64,000 bases of DNA from Methanocorpusculum sp. (GCA_029987115.1 DALTWK010000001.1:62001-126000); one strand, 5' to 3'; counted from the first letter of the stretch, positions 8,378 through 17,412 are shown. Notes: generated by a model from the sequence alone, not told the origin. A program made the numbers and translations.

Positions 8378-8968
8378 TTATGTCCCGTAAGGACACCAGA
8401 TTGGAAGGTGAAGAAGAGCGGCTATACCGTGACAGTTTGGACCAACTAGAAGAATCTCTTTATTCATCTCAAGAACTTCAGCAATCTCTTCCAGAGTAGT
8501 GTCTTCTAGGAACGCCTCCCCATTGATAAGAACGAGATTCGCTTCATCAGCAGTCAATGTCTGGTGAATACCAGCAATATCTTTTCCGATGATATAAACC
8601 CGTTTTCCATTGCAGTGAGCAACGAGTTCTGCAAGGCAATCTTCGGCAAACACAGAGTTGCATGGACCAGTCTTTCGAACAAGCATCAGAAACGCAGCTG
8701 TCGAATTCAGTGCTCCCATCGCAGCGGCACGGGTCTTCGGTGATTTCAGCGGTGCACCATACATATTTTCCAGGTGCATCTTTGCCGTGAATGGTTCTGG
8801 AGTAGTGATTTCAGAGATACGTCCGCCGAACTCAACCGCCATTGGTTCTCCGGAGGAAAACTGGCACCGTTCATTTTCTGGTTTCTCCTGGTAAAGAAGA
8901 TCACAGTCATCGATACCCATGGTATCTGCATGTTCTCTCAGTTTGGTTACAGCATCATGAAGAATCAT
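8378..8968 (-). CDS. Conserved hypothetical protein downstream of sufB
   Basis: 196 aa, soluble, with seven cysteines. The C-terminal half alternates beta strands and helices (KRVYIIGKD, NLVLINGEAF, EILLVGPNCHG), like a Rossmann-type domain and distantly reminiscent of the DUF364 heavy-metal-chelation fold; I am not sure of that. It begins 15 bases after the sufB stop, so it is probably co-transcribed. The function is unknown; a link to Fe-S assembly is only suggested by position. Confidence 0.7.
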   Translation of the reverse strand: MILHDAVTKLREHADTMGIDDCDLLYQEKPENERCQFSSGEPMAVEFGGRISEITTPEPFTAKMHLENMYGAPLKSPKTRAAAMGALNSTAAFLMLVRKTGPCNSVFAEDCLAELVAHCNGKRVYIIGKDIAGIHQTLTADEANLVLINGEAFLEDTTLEEIAEVLEMNKEILLVGPNCHGIAALLHLPIWCPYGT

Positions 8969-8983
8969 TGTATCAAAAAAGTA

Positions 8984-10096
8984 TTAGTAGCCGTTTCCAT
9001 CAGCAGAGTCGATTGCCGCATCAATCTGCTGTTGGAGTGCCGGCGGAAGTCCGTCAATCTTGACATCGAGGAAACCGCGAATGATTGTTGCCGTTGCCTC
9101 GTCTTCGGAAAGACCGCGGGCCATCAGATATTCAATTTCATCACGGGCAATCTTTCCGACTGCTGCTTCGTGGGAAAGTTCCACATCAACAACGTGACCT
9201 TCGATTTCCGGAATTGCATGCATGATTCCATCTTTCAGAATTAGACCACGGCATTCAATGTGACCTTTGGTCTTTGGAACTTCAGCAACGACGGCACCGC
9301 GAGAAATAATGGTTCCCCCGTTAGTGATTGCACGAGTAATGAGTTCTGCACTGGTATTTGGCGCCTGCAAAAGGGCGCGAGAACCGGCGTCGACAAAGGA
9401 ACCGTGACCAGCAACGATAACGCTTGAGAAACGTGCCACTGCCCCATCTCCTATCAGGTATGCTACCGGATACATCTGGACCTTCTTGGTCGGTTTCATA
9501 CAAACATAGTTTGAGAGGAATGTTCCTCCCTCTTGTATGATAGAAGCCGTGCGTGGGAAAACTTCGATTCCTTCACCCCAAGTATGAATCATAGTGGAGG
9601 TCACTTTAGCATTCTTTCCAACGTAAATTTCATTAATTCCATAGTGAGATCCTTCTTTGGTCTTGGTCGAACTAGCGCAGCCAGAAATCAGATGAATCTC
9701 GGAACCTTCTTCGGCGATGACAATATTGTGGACAGTTTGAATCAAATCTCCCTGAAGGAAAAGACAGCTCTGGAGCGGGAAAGTGGTTTTTGCTCCTTTG
9801 TGGGCAATAACAACATATCCTCTCTGCGGGTGTTCAGAGACATATTTCGTATATTCATCTTTGTCTGCCGGAACAGCATTCCAGAAGTAGTCTTTAATCC
9901 AATCGTATTTTTCCAAGGCTTTGTCAATCATCAGGATTTCAACGCCTTCGGCGTTGGAACCCGCGTGCATGACATGGTCGTTCACCATGAGGAAACTTCC
10001 CGATCTTCCTTCCAAGGAATCGGTGTTGATTCCAGTTAAGGAAAGACGGTCTTTATCTTCCTTGCTGAGTTCACTGAATCCGTTCATTTCTGGCAT
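8984..10096 (-). CDS. sufB: Fe-S cluster assembly scaffold SufB/SufD-like protein
   Basis: About 370 aa, with the SufBD beta-helix core typical of the short archaeal SufB. Visible features include the glycine-rich strand repeats (SGCASSTKTKEGSH, VAGHGSFVDAG) and the ECRGLILKD and ELSHEAAVGKI segments that are conserved in the family. Together with SufC it forms an ATP-driven scaffold for Fe-S clusters. The frame opens with GTG at 10105, but an AGGAG sits eight bases before the ATG at 10096; an ATG at 10087 would overlap the sufC stop as ATGA. Only one SufBD gene is seen. Confidence 0.94.
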   Translation of the reverse strand: MPEMNGFSELSKEDKDRLSLTGINTDSLEGRSGSFLMVNDHVMHAGSNAEGVEILMIDKALEKYDWIKDYFWNAVPADKDEYTKYVSEHPQRGYVVIAHKGAKTTFPLQSCLFLQGDLIQTVHNIVIAEEGSEIHLISGCASSTKTKEGSHYGINEIYVGKNAKVTSTMIHTWGEGIEVFPRTASIIQEGGTFLSNYVCMKPTKKVQMYPVAYLIGDGAVARFSSVIVAGHGSFVDAGSRALLQAPNTSAELITRAITNGGTIISRGAVVAEVPKTKGHIECRGLILKDGIMHAIPEIEGHVVDVELSHEAAVGKIARDEIEYLMARGLSEDEATATIIRGFLDVKIDGLPPALQQQIDAAIDSADGNGY

Positions 10097-10812
10097 GCAA
10101 CACACTCCTTGTATCCAGAAGCTTTAACGCTTTTTAATATTTCACGCGGGTTTCCGCTACAACGCATGTAGCCATCGATTAATACATGGCCGACATCTGC
10201 TTCGATGTAGTCCAGGATGTATCCAGTATGGGTAATAATCAGTCCAGACTTGGTTCTTGAAACAATATGCTGATCTTTCTGAAGAAGGGCTGCTGCCGCA
10301 TTTCCGAGAAGAGACATGTTTTCCACGTCGACACCGGACTCCGGCTCATCGAGCATGACAAAAGAAGGATTCTGAACGGTCAGTTGAAGAATTTCACTTC
10401 TCTTGATTTCTCCACCAGAGAAACCGGCGTTCACGTCACGGTCCATGAACTTAGTCATATGGAGTTTATCAGCCAATTCCGGAATGCATTCGGTACCAAT
10501 ATTCGTTGTTGCATTGATGAACTTCCCGAGTTTCAGACCGGAAATTGTCGGTGGGCGCTGGAACATGATTCCCATTCCCAGACGTGCACGCTCGTGAACC
10601 GGTTTGTTGGTCACATCAACACCGTTGAAGATAATCGATCCTTCGGTAACCTTAGAAGAACCGAATCCCATTATTGTTCTGAGAAGTGTGGTCTTTCCTG
10701 ATCCATTCGGGCCGAGAAGAACATGAGTATGTCCATCTTGAATGGTGAGGGATACACCGTGGAGAACTTCACGTCCTCCCACCTCTACATGCAGATTTTT
10801 GACCTCAAGCAT
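10084..10812 (-). CDS. sufC: Fe-S cluster assembly ATPase SufC
   Basis: 242-aa ABC-type ATPase. Walker A is GPNGSGKTT, the signature is FSGGEIKRSEILQ, and Walker B is FVMLDEPESGVD, with the SufC-typical ESGVD sequence. It powers the SufB scaffold in the cytoplasm. It is the first gene of the minus-strand suf operon and ends in ECVACQK, overlapping the start of sufB. Confidence 0.95.
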   Translation of the reverse strand: MLEVKNLHVEVGGREVLHGVSLTIQDGHTHVLLGPNGSGKTTLLRTIMGFGSSKVTEGSIIFNGVDVTNKPVHERARLGMGIMFQRPPTISGLKLGKFINATTNIGTECIPELADKLHMTKFMDRDVNAGFSGGEIKRSEILQLTVQNPSFVMLDEPESGVDVENMSLLGNAAAALLQKDQHIVSRTKSGLIITHTGYILDYIEADVGHVLIDGYMRCSGNPREILKSVKASGYKECVACQK

Positions 10813-10994
10813 GAAAATTCAGATATTAGTTGGTTGTCGTTTCTTGTAAATGTGTGTATACAAATAAGGCATTATTCTTGCAGTTTCAATGTTACAAAAA
10901 AGTGAAAAAATCATTTGAATTTGTTTTATTTTAAAAATGGAGATTAATGACTGCTTATTTTTGAAAAGCGAAAAATGGAGAGGGGCACTTTCGC

Positions 10995-11021
10995 ACCGCG
11001 CGGTAGGGTGTTTAAATACCC
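10995..11021 (+). promoter_or_regulatory. Palindromic promoter of the small ORF-MrfB-MrfA operon
   Basis: A perfect 10-bp palindrome ACCGCGCGGT (10995-11004) is followed at once by GGGTGTTTAAATACCC (11006-11021), palindromic apart from one base pair and containing the TATA box TTTAAATA (11011-11018). The TATA centre is about 26 bases before the ATG at 11040, the normal distance to an archaeal transcription start. The palindromes occupy the BRE/TATA region, where a repressor could block TBP/TFB binding. The operator role is inferred. Confidence 0.6.
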
Positions 11022-11039
11022 TCTTGATGATTTTTAGGT

Positions 11040-11189
11040 ATGACAAGCATCGCATTAACATCAATTGCACAGAGAGCAGCAGACTACACACCAATTCAAC
11101 GGAAGAATCAATTATCCAAACTTTGCTGGTTTGCTTCCGATGTCGTTAACTGCAATATGCCAAAGAACGGGAACTACATTATCTGCTAA
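11040..11189 (+). CDS. Small protein ORF, predicted leaderless, upstream of mrfB-like gene
   Basis: A 49-residue frame, starting MTSIALTSIAQRAADY and ending NGNYIIC, with three cysteines (CWFASDVVNC and a final Cys). Its ATG sits where transcription should begin relative to the TATA box at 11011-11018, so it would be the first codon of a leaderless mRNA. It ends six bases before the next gene. I do not recognise the sequence. It could be a functional peptide, or a translated leader controlling the downstream repair genes. Confidence 0.55.
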   Translation: MTSIALTSIAQRAADYTPIQRKNQLSKLCWFASDVVNCNMPKNGNYIIC

Positions 11190-11195
11190 GTACCT

Positions 11196-12116
11196 ATGAC
11201 CGAGACAGCGTCATTCTTTACGCCGGCATCAATCCTCTGGAAACAAAAGGAGAAGAACTTCGGTGAAGTTGTTGATACACCCGACGGAAGCTGTCTTCGA
11301 ATACAATCCTCTTTTATCATACCACCGTCTCTTTCGGTATCCGAAGACGAAGTGAAAGCACGGATGCTTTCAGATTTCACACTGGTCCCGGGAATCGGAC
11401 CGGTCCGCTCCCTCAGCCTCAAACAGCGGGGAAAGAAAACAATTTCAGACCTGCGTGGAACCCCATGGGAAAGCGCTGCCGAAATGATTACCGATATTCT
11501 CTTGGAAGGAACAAAACAGGAAATCCTCCAATACTTTTCAGCTATTCACCGGAGTTCCGATCCGATGCTTCTTGCTCTTGCCAATCCAAATCATACAATC
11601 TTTTTTGATATCGAAACACTCGGTATGGCACATGCACCTATCATTCTTTTCGGGTGTGGGCGATACAGTGGCAGGTCCCTTGCAGTTACCCAATACCTTA
11701 TACGAAATGTCGAAGAAGAACTGCCTGCACTTCTCCTTACGGCAAATGAATTCACAGACGGAGCAGAAGCTGTCACCTACAATGGAAAATCATTTGATAT
11801 TCCTTATTTGAACGAACGGCTTTCCTACTATGGAGAGCGTGAGGTTCAATTGAAAGCGCATTTCGATTTGCTTCCACCAACCCGAAAACTCTTCAAGCAC
11901 CAGCTCTGCGACTGCCGCTTGGAAACGGTAGAATCGGCAATTCCATCGCTGGAACGAGGCGAAGATGTTCCAGGAGCACTTGTTCCCTACTATTACCACA
12001 ACTATCTTCGGACTGGAAAAATATCTATTCTGAAACCAGTGATTGAACACAATAAAATCGATGTGGCAAATCTGGCATATCTTCTGAACTATGAGTGTGA
12101 TTTAGTCTATGTCTGA
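11196..12116 (+). CDS. RNase H-like DEDD exonuclease, MrfB/YprB-like
   Basis: 306 aa. A helix-hairpin-helix-like segment (LVPGIGPVRSL, about 62-75) precedes an RNase H-fold nuclease domain. Acidic residues fit a DEDDh exonuclease: D138 and E140 (FFDIET), D201 (YNGKSFDIPYL), H285 and D289 (HNKIDVANL). This resembles Bacillus subtilis YprB (MrfB), which degrades DNA in mitomycin-crosslink repair, but lacks the C-terminal TPR region of that protein. The gene overlaps the helicase gene by 8 bases, which strongly suggests a joint function. Confidence 0.85.
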   Translation: MTETASFFTPASILWKQKEKNFGEVVDTPDGSCLRIQSSFIIPPSLSVSEDEVKARMLSDFTLVPGIGPVRSLSLKQRGKKTISDLRGTPWESAAEMITDILLEGTKQEILQYFSAIHRSSDPMLLALANPNHTIFFDIETLGMAHAPIILFGCGRYSGRSLAVTQYLIRNVEEELPALLLTANEFTDGAEAVTYNGKSFDIPYLNERLSYYGEREVQLKAHFDLLPPTRKLFKHQLCDCRLETVESAIPSLERGEDVPGALVPYYYHNYLRTGKISILKPVIEHNKIDVANLAYLLNYECDLVYV

Positions 12117-14283
12117 CCATACTGTTTACGAAAAAATCGAAGACGCGGCAGAGGCAGTTTACAAACAACCATCAATGCCCGTTCAGGAGAAACTGCTGAA
12201 CTTTCTAGCTACAAAAAATATCCAAATGTATAGGCATCAGGCGGATACATATGATGCTATTCTCCGCGGGGAAAATATCATCCTGACAACACCAACTGCA
12301 TCCGGCAAAACCTTTGCATCACTTCTCCCGCTCTTTGCAAAACTTGCCGAAAACACCGACCGCACTGCTCTTCTAATCTATCCTACAAAGGCCCTGACTC
12401 GTGACCAGCTGCTAGTGGTAAAGGAACTCGACAAAGAATTCAGAACCAGAGCAAAACCAGCAATCTATGACGGAGACACCAGACCGGAACTGAGGTCATC
12501 TATCCGAGCAATGTCGCGCATCATCCTGACCAATATGTACGAACTGCACCATATCCTTCCTTGGCGGTCTAAGTGGGCAGATTTCTTCGCAAACCTCTCC
12601 TTTGTTTTTATCGATGAAGCCCACAAATACCGTGGAGTGCTTGGATCCAATACCGCTCTTTTGATTCGACGTCTCCGGCGTATCTGCGATTTCTACGATG
12701 CAAAACCGCAGTTCATTCTTTCTTCAGCTACACTTGGCAATGCGGAACACTTTGCTGAAATCCTGACGGGACTACCAACAACGGAAATCTCGAAAGACGG
12801 ATCTCCCCGGTTCAAACGGACTTTCAGAATTTACAACAATACGCATAAAAGCAGCATGACATCTGCTGCGGAACTGATGTCGGAAAGCATCAATGCGGGA
12901 AAACAGACCATCTGCTTTACCAAGTCGCGTGCTGGAGCCGAGATAACCGCGATTAAATGCCGTGAAGAACAGATGCTCGGCGATATCTCTGCATATCGAG
13001 GAGGATACCGGCCGGCAGAAAGGAAAATTATTGAACAAAAACTGAAAACCGGAACTGTGTCAGGTGTAGTCAGCACAAACGCGCTGGAAGTCGGTATCGA
13101 TATCGGTTCGCTTGACTCAGTCATCATCAACGGCTTTCCAGGATCAATGATTTCAGTACTTCAGCAGGCAGGGAGAGCGGGAAGATGTGGTAACGATGCT
13201 GTCATTACTTTCGTCGCAGGACAAAATCCTATTGACCAATACTATGCAAACAACCCAAATGACTTCTTCAATGCAAAACCGGAAGAAGCAATTCTCGGTG
13301 TGGAAAACCCGTATCTTTTGGAAGCGCATCTTCTCTGTGCCACAGCAGAAATCCCCTACAAATCGGACCGTGACAGGAACTATTTCGGGGATACCGCAGA
13401 AGGACTGTTGGAAAAACTTGTTGAATCGCGCAAGGTGACGAAGACACCGCGCGGGTTTGTCTATTCAGGAATTGGAAACCCAACACATGAGAACACCATC
13501 TTCGGTTCAGTTGGAAAAACCTGGTCAATTATCTACGGAAAAACCACTCTGGAAACAATGGATGACGGACAGGCGTACCGAGAAGCGCATCCAGGAGCGA
13601 TAATCTTTCATCAGGGTGAACGCTACCGCGTTGATTCGATAAACGAAACAGACAGTACTATCGTGGTCCGGAAAATTGAGGAGGAGTTACGAACCCGTCC
13701 GCTTTTTGATACAGAAATCCGCATCAACAAAAAAGAGAAGAGTGTCCATTACGGGAATTTACTAGTTCATTTCGGAGATGTAACTGTTTCAACACAGATT
13801 TTTGGATACTCCCTTCTTGAATATGACCAAATTGTTGCACGTGAAGAACTGCATCTCCCATCAAAGAGTTTTCAGACAAAAGCATGTTGGATTACCCTTG
13901 ATGATGATGCACCGCTTACGCAGGATAATCTCGGCGGTTCTATTCATGGAACAGAACATGCACTGATTGCCGCTATGCCGATCTACGTACTGTCCGACCG
14001 TTCTGATATCGGCGGGGTCTCAAATCCGTGTCATCCGGACACTGGTGTTCCAACAATTTTCATCTATGATGGAATTGCAGGAGGGATCGGGCTTGCAGAA
14101 AAAGCTCAGGAACTGTTTCCGAAAATCACAAAACTTGCCTACAAGATGGTTTCCGAATGCAAATGCAGAACAGGTTGTCCTGCATGCATTCATTCCCCAA
14201 AATGTGGAAACAACAACCAAATGCTGGATAAGGCAGGAACAGTTACTCTATTGAATCACTTCCTGCAGGAAATGCAAAAGTAA
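12109..14283 (+). CDS. DEAH helicase with DUF1998 domain, MrfA/YprA-like
   Basis: 724 aa superfamily 2 helicase. Walker A is TPTASGKT (61-68), the Walker B box is DEAH (169-172), then SSAT and the C-lobe QQAGRAGR motif. The C-terminal DUF1998 domain ends in a cysteine cluster (C684, C686, C690, C693, C699) suited to binding Zn or Fe-S. This architecture matches Bacillus MrfA (YprA), a DNA helicase acting with MrfB in mitomycin C adduct repair. The pair here is in reversed order (nuclease first). Family is firm; the repair role in this organism is inferred. Confidence 0.9.
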   Translation: MSDHTVYEKIEDAAEAVYKQPSMPVQEKLLNFLATKNIQMYRHQADTYDAILRGENIILTTPTASGKTFASLLPLFAKLAENTDRTALLIYPTKALTRDQLLVVKELDKEFRTRAKPAIYDGDTRPELRSSIRAMSRIILTNMYELHHILPWRSKWADFFANLSFVFIDEAHKYRGVLGSNTALLIRRLRRICDFYDAKPQFILSSATLGNAEHFAEILTGLPTTEISKDGSPRFKRTFRIYNNTHKSSMTSAAELMSESINAGKQTICFTKSRAGAEITAIKCREEQMLGDISAYRGGYRPAERKIIEQKLKTGTVSGVVSTNALEVGIDIGSLDSVIINGFPGSMISVLQQAGRAGRCGNDAVITFVAGQNPIDQYYANNPNDFFNAKPEEAILGVENPYLLEAHLLCATAEIPYKSDRDRNYFGDTAEGLLEKLVESRKVTKTPRGFVYSGIGNPTHENTIFGSVGKTWSIIYGKTTLETMDDGQAYREAHPGAIIFHQGERYRVDSINETDSTIVVRKIEEELRTRPLFDTEIRINKKEKSVHYGNLLVHFGDVTVSTQIFGYSLLEYDQIVAREELHLPSKSFQTKACWITLDDDAPLTQDNLGGSIHGTEHALIAAMPIYVLSDRSDIGGVSNPCHPDTGVPTIFIYDGIAGGIGLAEKAQELFPKITKLAYKMVSECKCRTGCPACIHSPKCGNNNQMLDKAGTVTLLNHFLQEMQK

Positions 14284-14287
14284 CTAG

Positions 14288-14302
14288 AAAAAAAGAAAAA
14301 AA
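14288..14302 (-). terminator. Oligo-T terminator of metG
   Basis: Two runs of seven A on the plus strand separated by one G read as T7-C-T7 on the minus strand, immediately after the metG stop. This is the typical archaeal intrinsic termination signal. The helicase gene converges from the other side. Confidence 0.6.
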
Positions 14303-16312
14303 TTAGTGGACTTTGGTTCCATTCGGAACATCACGGAGCGGAATCAGAAGAGATGCCTGTTCACCTGCTGCAAAGAGCATACCGTTGCTTTCCTCTCCCC
14401 GGAACTTTGCCGGTTTCAGATTGACAATAACAATAATCTTCTTGCCGACCATCTCTTCCGGAGTGTATTCCAGAGCAATACTGGAAATAATCTGGCGGAC
14501 TTCGGTTCCAATGTCAACCTGAAGACGGAGGAGTTTTTCAGTCTTCGGGACTTTTTCGCACTTCACAACTTCTCCAACACGGAGATCGAGTTTTGCTACA
14601 TCGTCAATCGTTACAATTTCTTGGGATATCGGTTCTATTTCTTCAGTCATAGTAGTATTTCCTTTGTTCTTTGCATCTGCGGCACGCTTCGCAAGCGTTG
14701 CTTCAAGTTCTTCACGCTGTTTGTCCTCGATTCTGGAGAAGAGGGGTTTTACCGTTCCGAGTTCGGTGTTTTCGAATGGAATCAGTGCATCGGAGATTGG
14801 GTGGTCTTCTACCTTGTCGGTGTAGCCGAGCATCTCCCATAAGTTCTGAGCAAAGGTCGGCATGGCAGGCTGCATTACAAGGGCGCATGCCTTGACAATC
14901 TGTAGACAGTTGATTAAGACCTGCTCCGCCTTCGTAACATCTTCCTTCAATAGTTTCCACGGAGCCTCGGAGGAGATGTAACCGTTTCCGTATGAAGCAA
15001 GGAGCATGATGTTGTCAACTGCGGTCTTGAATTCATAGGCCCGGACTGCCTCTTCAATTGCAACCAAGGATTTCTTAATTTCATCGAAGATGACCGTTTC
15101 AACTGCTACAGCTGGAACATGACCAAGTTTATTCTTGACGAGCGTCATGCTACGGTTTGCAAAGTTTCCAAATGTATTGACCAGTTCGTTGTTGATTCTT
15201 GCCTGGAACTCTTTCCAGCTGAAGTCGAGTTCGCGGGTGTGGCTGGTGTAATCCAGGAGATAGTATCTCAAGTAATCTGCCGGGAGACCTTTATTGAGGT
15301 AATCTTCCTGAGTCCAGACGACATTTCCATGGGACTTGGAGAATTTTTCTCCGTCGACCGTGACCATTCCGGAGGCGACCACGGCTGTCGGGGGCTGATA
15401 CCCTGCACCGTGCAGAAGTGCTGGCCAAAAGACACAGTGGTGGTAGATAATATCCGAACCGATGAAGTGTACTCTGTTTCCGTTGCACCAGTACTTCTTC
15501 CAATCAGCTCCTGCTTCCTGTGCCCATTCTTCTGTAAAGGCGATATATCCAATCGGGGCATCTACCCATACGTAACAGACAAGTTTGTCGGAACCCGGGA
15601 ACTTGACTCCCCAATCCATCATTCTGGTGATGCACCAGTCTTTGAGTTCGTTTTCTACCCAGCCGATTGCATAGTTCTTTGCATTGACAGTTCCGCCTAG
15701 TGATGGGAGATATTCTAGCAGATAGTCACGGAATGCGCTGAGTTTGAAGTAGTAATGTTTCTGTTCGCGGAGTTCTGCTTTGGTTCCGCAGGTGGCACAG
15801 ACCGGCTCTAATATCTCCCCTGGTTCCAGGTGGCGTCCGCAGCCTTCGCATTCATCTCCGCGGGCATGCTTTCCACAGTATGGGCAGGTACCTTCGACAT
15901 ACCGGTCGGGGAGGAAACGGTTGCACTTCGGGCAGTAACTCTGCTGGATGACCTGTTCATAGACGTAACCTCTCTCGATTAATGTATTCAGGATGGAGGT
16001 GGCACGATGGTGGTTGGCAGGGTCGTCAGTCATGCCGAAATGATCGAAGCGTACGCCCATTGCCTTGAATACTTCATCGAAGTGGGCATGATAGCGTTCA
16101 CAGACATCTCTCGGAGAAACTTTCTCACTTTCTGCAGTTACGACAATCGGTGTTCCGTGATTGTCGGAACCGCAGATGAAGATGATGTCTTCTCCCAGCC
16201 GGCGAAGATAGCGGACATAGAAATCTCCCGGAATATAGGTGCGGAGATGCCCGAGGTGGCAGAGGCCGTTGGTGTAGGGCAAACCGCAGGTGACAACGGT
16301 TGGTTTATCCAT
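14303..16312 (-). CDS. metG: Methionyl-tRNA synthetase with C-terminal tRNA-binding domain
   Basis: 669 aa class I synthetase. The HIGH-type motif is HLGHLR near residue 16 and the KMSKS-type motif is KFSKSH. Four zinc-knuckle cysteine pairs (CPKC, CPYC, CEGC, CATC) lie between about 140 and 180, the double-zinc MetG1 type. From about residue 565 an OB-fold EMAP/Trbp111-like domain (LDLRVGEVV) is fused, which aids tRNA binding and dimerisation. The start lies 50 to 70 bases from the divergent unknown gene. Confidence 0.97.
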   Translation of the reverse strand: MDKPTVVTCGLPYTNGLCHLGHLRTYIPGDFYVRYLRRLGEDIIFICGSDNHGTPIVVTAESEKVSPRDVCERYHAHFDEVFKAMGVRFDHFGMTDDPANHHRATSILNTLIERGYVYEQVIQQSYCPKCNRFLPDRYVEGTCPYCGKHARGDECEGCGRHLEPGEILEPVCATCGTKAELREQKHYYFKLSAFRDYLLEYLPSLGGTVNAKNYAIGWVENELKDWCITRMMDWGVKFPGSDKLVCYVWVDAPIGYIAFTEEWAQEAGADWKKYWCNGNRVHFIGSDIIYHHCVFWPALLHGAGYQPPTAVVASGMVTVDGEKFSKSHGNVVWTQEDYLNKGLPADYLRYYLLDYTSHTRELDFSWKEFQARINNELVNTFGNFANRSMTLVKNKLGHVPAVAVETVIFDEIKKSLVAIEEAVRAYEFKTAVDNIMLLASYGNGYISSEAPWKLLKEDVTKAEQVLINCLQIVKACALVMQPAMPTFAQNLWEMLGYTDKVEDHPISDALIPFENTELGTVKPLFSRIEDKQREELEATLAKRAADAKNKGNTTMTEEIEPISQEIVTIDDVAKLDLRVGEVVKCEKVPKTEKLLRLQVDIGTEVRQIISSIALEYTPEEMVGKKIIVIVNLKPAKFRGEESNGMLFAAGEQASLLIPLRDVPNGTKVH

Positions 16313-16385
16313 AGTATGTATATTATTCGACGGATGAGCGTATCAATGCAATGTATCATTAATGCGGAAATCCAATGGTATTGAT

Positions 16386-17159
16386 ATGCGTGAACTGGTG
16401 CTGCCGGTAATATCTCTCGGATCAGCAGGTATGGAAAAACCCGACGCCGCAGATGTTGCGGAATGGATAAGAAAGCATACGGGACGGGCAGCCGATATCA
16501 TAACCTATCAACTTGACAGACTCTTTTCCAGGCAAACCGGTGTGGATGAACCAGCCGCCGGCGGTGAATTCTATGCACCGAGAATCTGTGCTGCGTTTGG
16601 TGCAGATAATCAGAAAATAACTCAGGAATTCACCCTGGAACTAGACGAAATATCCGAAGATTTCCGTTTCATTCCAAAAAAGACCTCATTTTCCTTGCCA
16701 TCATTTTCCTCGCTGGAACTTGAAGATTCCTATTTCCATGACGATGATGAATTTGCGGAAAACGGTATAAGCGCATTCAAAAAACTGACCCGCGAGCTTC
16801 GGGACCGCGATGTACAGAAAATCATTCTGCATGCAAAAGATCCAAGCGAACTGGAACTGGAACTGCTAACCGGCAGGAAGTATCTCTGGAAAACAACTGT
16901 CGAACATTTAGAGGCTGTTCTGGAAACAACGCGCGACCTGGTGCTTCCGTGTGAGGATATAAGATACCTTGTGGATCTCTTTGACTCCTACGAAATCAGA
17001 AATCTCTATTTACTGGATGCAACAGCTGATGCCGTCTCCACAGCGCTTGAATTATTTGACAAAGAATACCTTTATTCTGCTGGATATGCCCCTGCCGATG
17101 CTGATGAATTCTACTGGAAAAATCTTTCAAAACTGAAAATTCCCGTGGAAAAGTGCTAA
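16386..17159 (+). CDS. Conserved hypothetical protein, unknown function
   Basis: About 257 aa, acidic and soluble, with no family I can name. The N-terminal part (MRELVLPVISLG, then a helical stretch to about 50) leads into a segment rich in Ser/Phe/Glu/Asp around 100-125 and a helical C-terminal half, ending in a lone Cys. An ATG at 16362 is in frame and would add eight residues. It is divergent from metG and converges on the Sec61beta gene; no operon partner informs its role. Confidence 0.65.
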   Translation: MRELVLPVISLGSAGMEKPDAADVAEWIRKHTGRAADIITYQLDRLFSRQTGVDEPAAGGEFYAPRICAAFGADNQKITQEFTLELDEISEDFRFIPKKTSFSLPSFSSLELEDSYFHDDDEFAENGISAFKKLTRELRDRDVQKIILHAKDPSELELELLTGRKYLWKTTVEHLEAVLETTRDLVLPCEDIRYLVDLFDSYEIRNLYLLDATADAVSTALELFDKEYLYSAGYAPADADEFYWKNLSKLKIPVEKC

Positions 17160-17180
17160 AAAAGTATTGTTTTGGTGGAT

Positions 17181-17360
17181 TTATGCACCAGTCGTCAATT
17201 TAAAGACGAGATTCAGAACGTATACTGCGATACCAATTGCTAATGCGACGATAAGAATTACGGTCGGTTTAAGGTGCAGAGATTTCTTGTTATCTGCATC
17301 GTAGTAAGTAACTAAACCTGCAGACGAAGAGAGTCCGCGTCCGGATGATTTTTGAGCCAT
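17181..17360 (-). CDS. secG: Preprotein translocase subunit Sec61beta (SecG)
   Basis: 59 aa. It has the archaeal Sec61beta pattern: a Ser/Gly-rich N-terminus (SSGRGLSSSAGLVTYYDAD) followed by one C-terminal membrane helix (PTVILIVALAIGIAVYVLNL). It is the small subunit of the SecYEbeta channel in the cytoplasmic membrane. It sits alone, convergent with the unknown gene and divergent from the amidohydrolase. Confidence 0.93.
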   Translation of the reverse strand: MAQKSSGRGLSSSAGLVTYYDADNKKSLHLKPTVILIVALAIGIAVYVLNLVFKLTTGA

Positions 17361-17412
17361 ATCCTATTATATTGATTCTTTACCCATATAAAAGAAGAGG
17401 GAATCATTGCAG

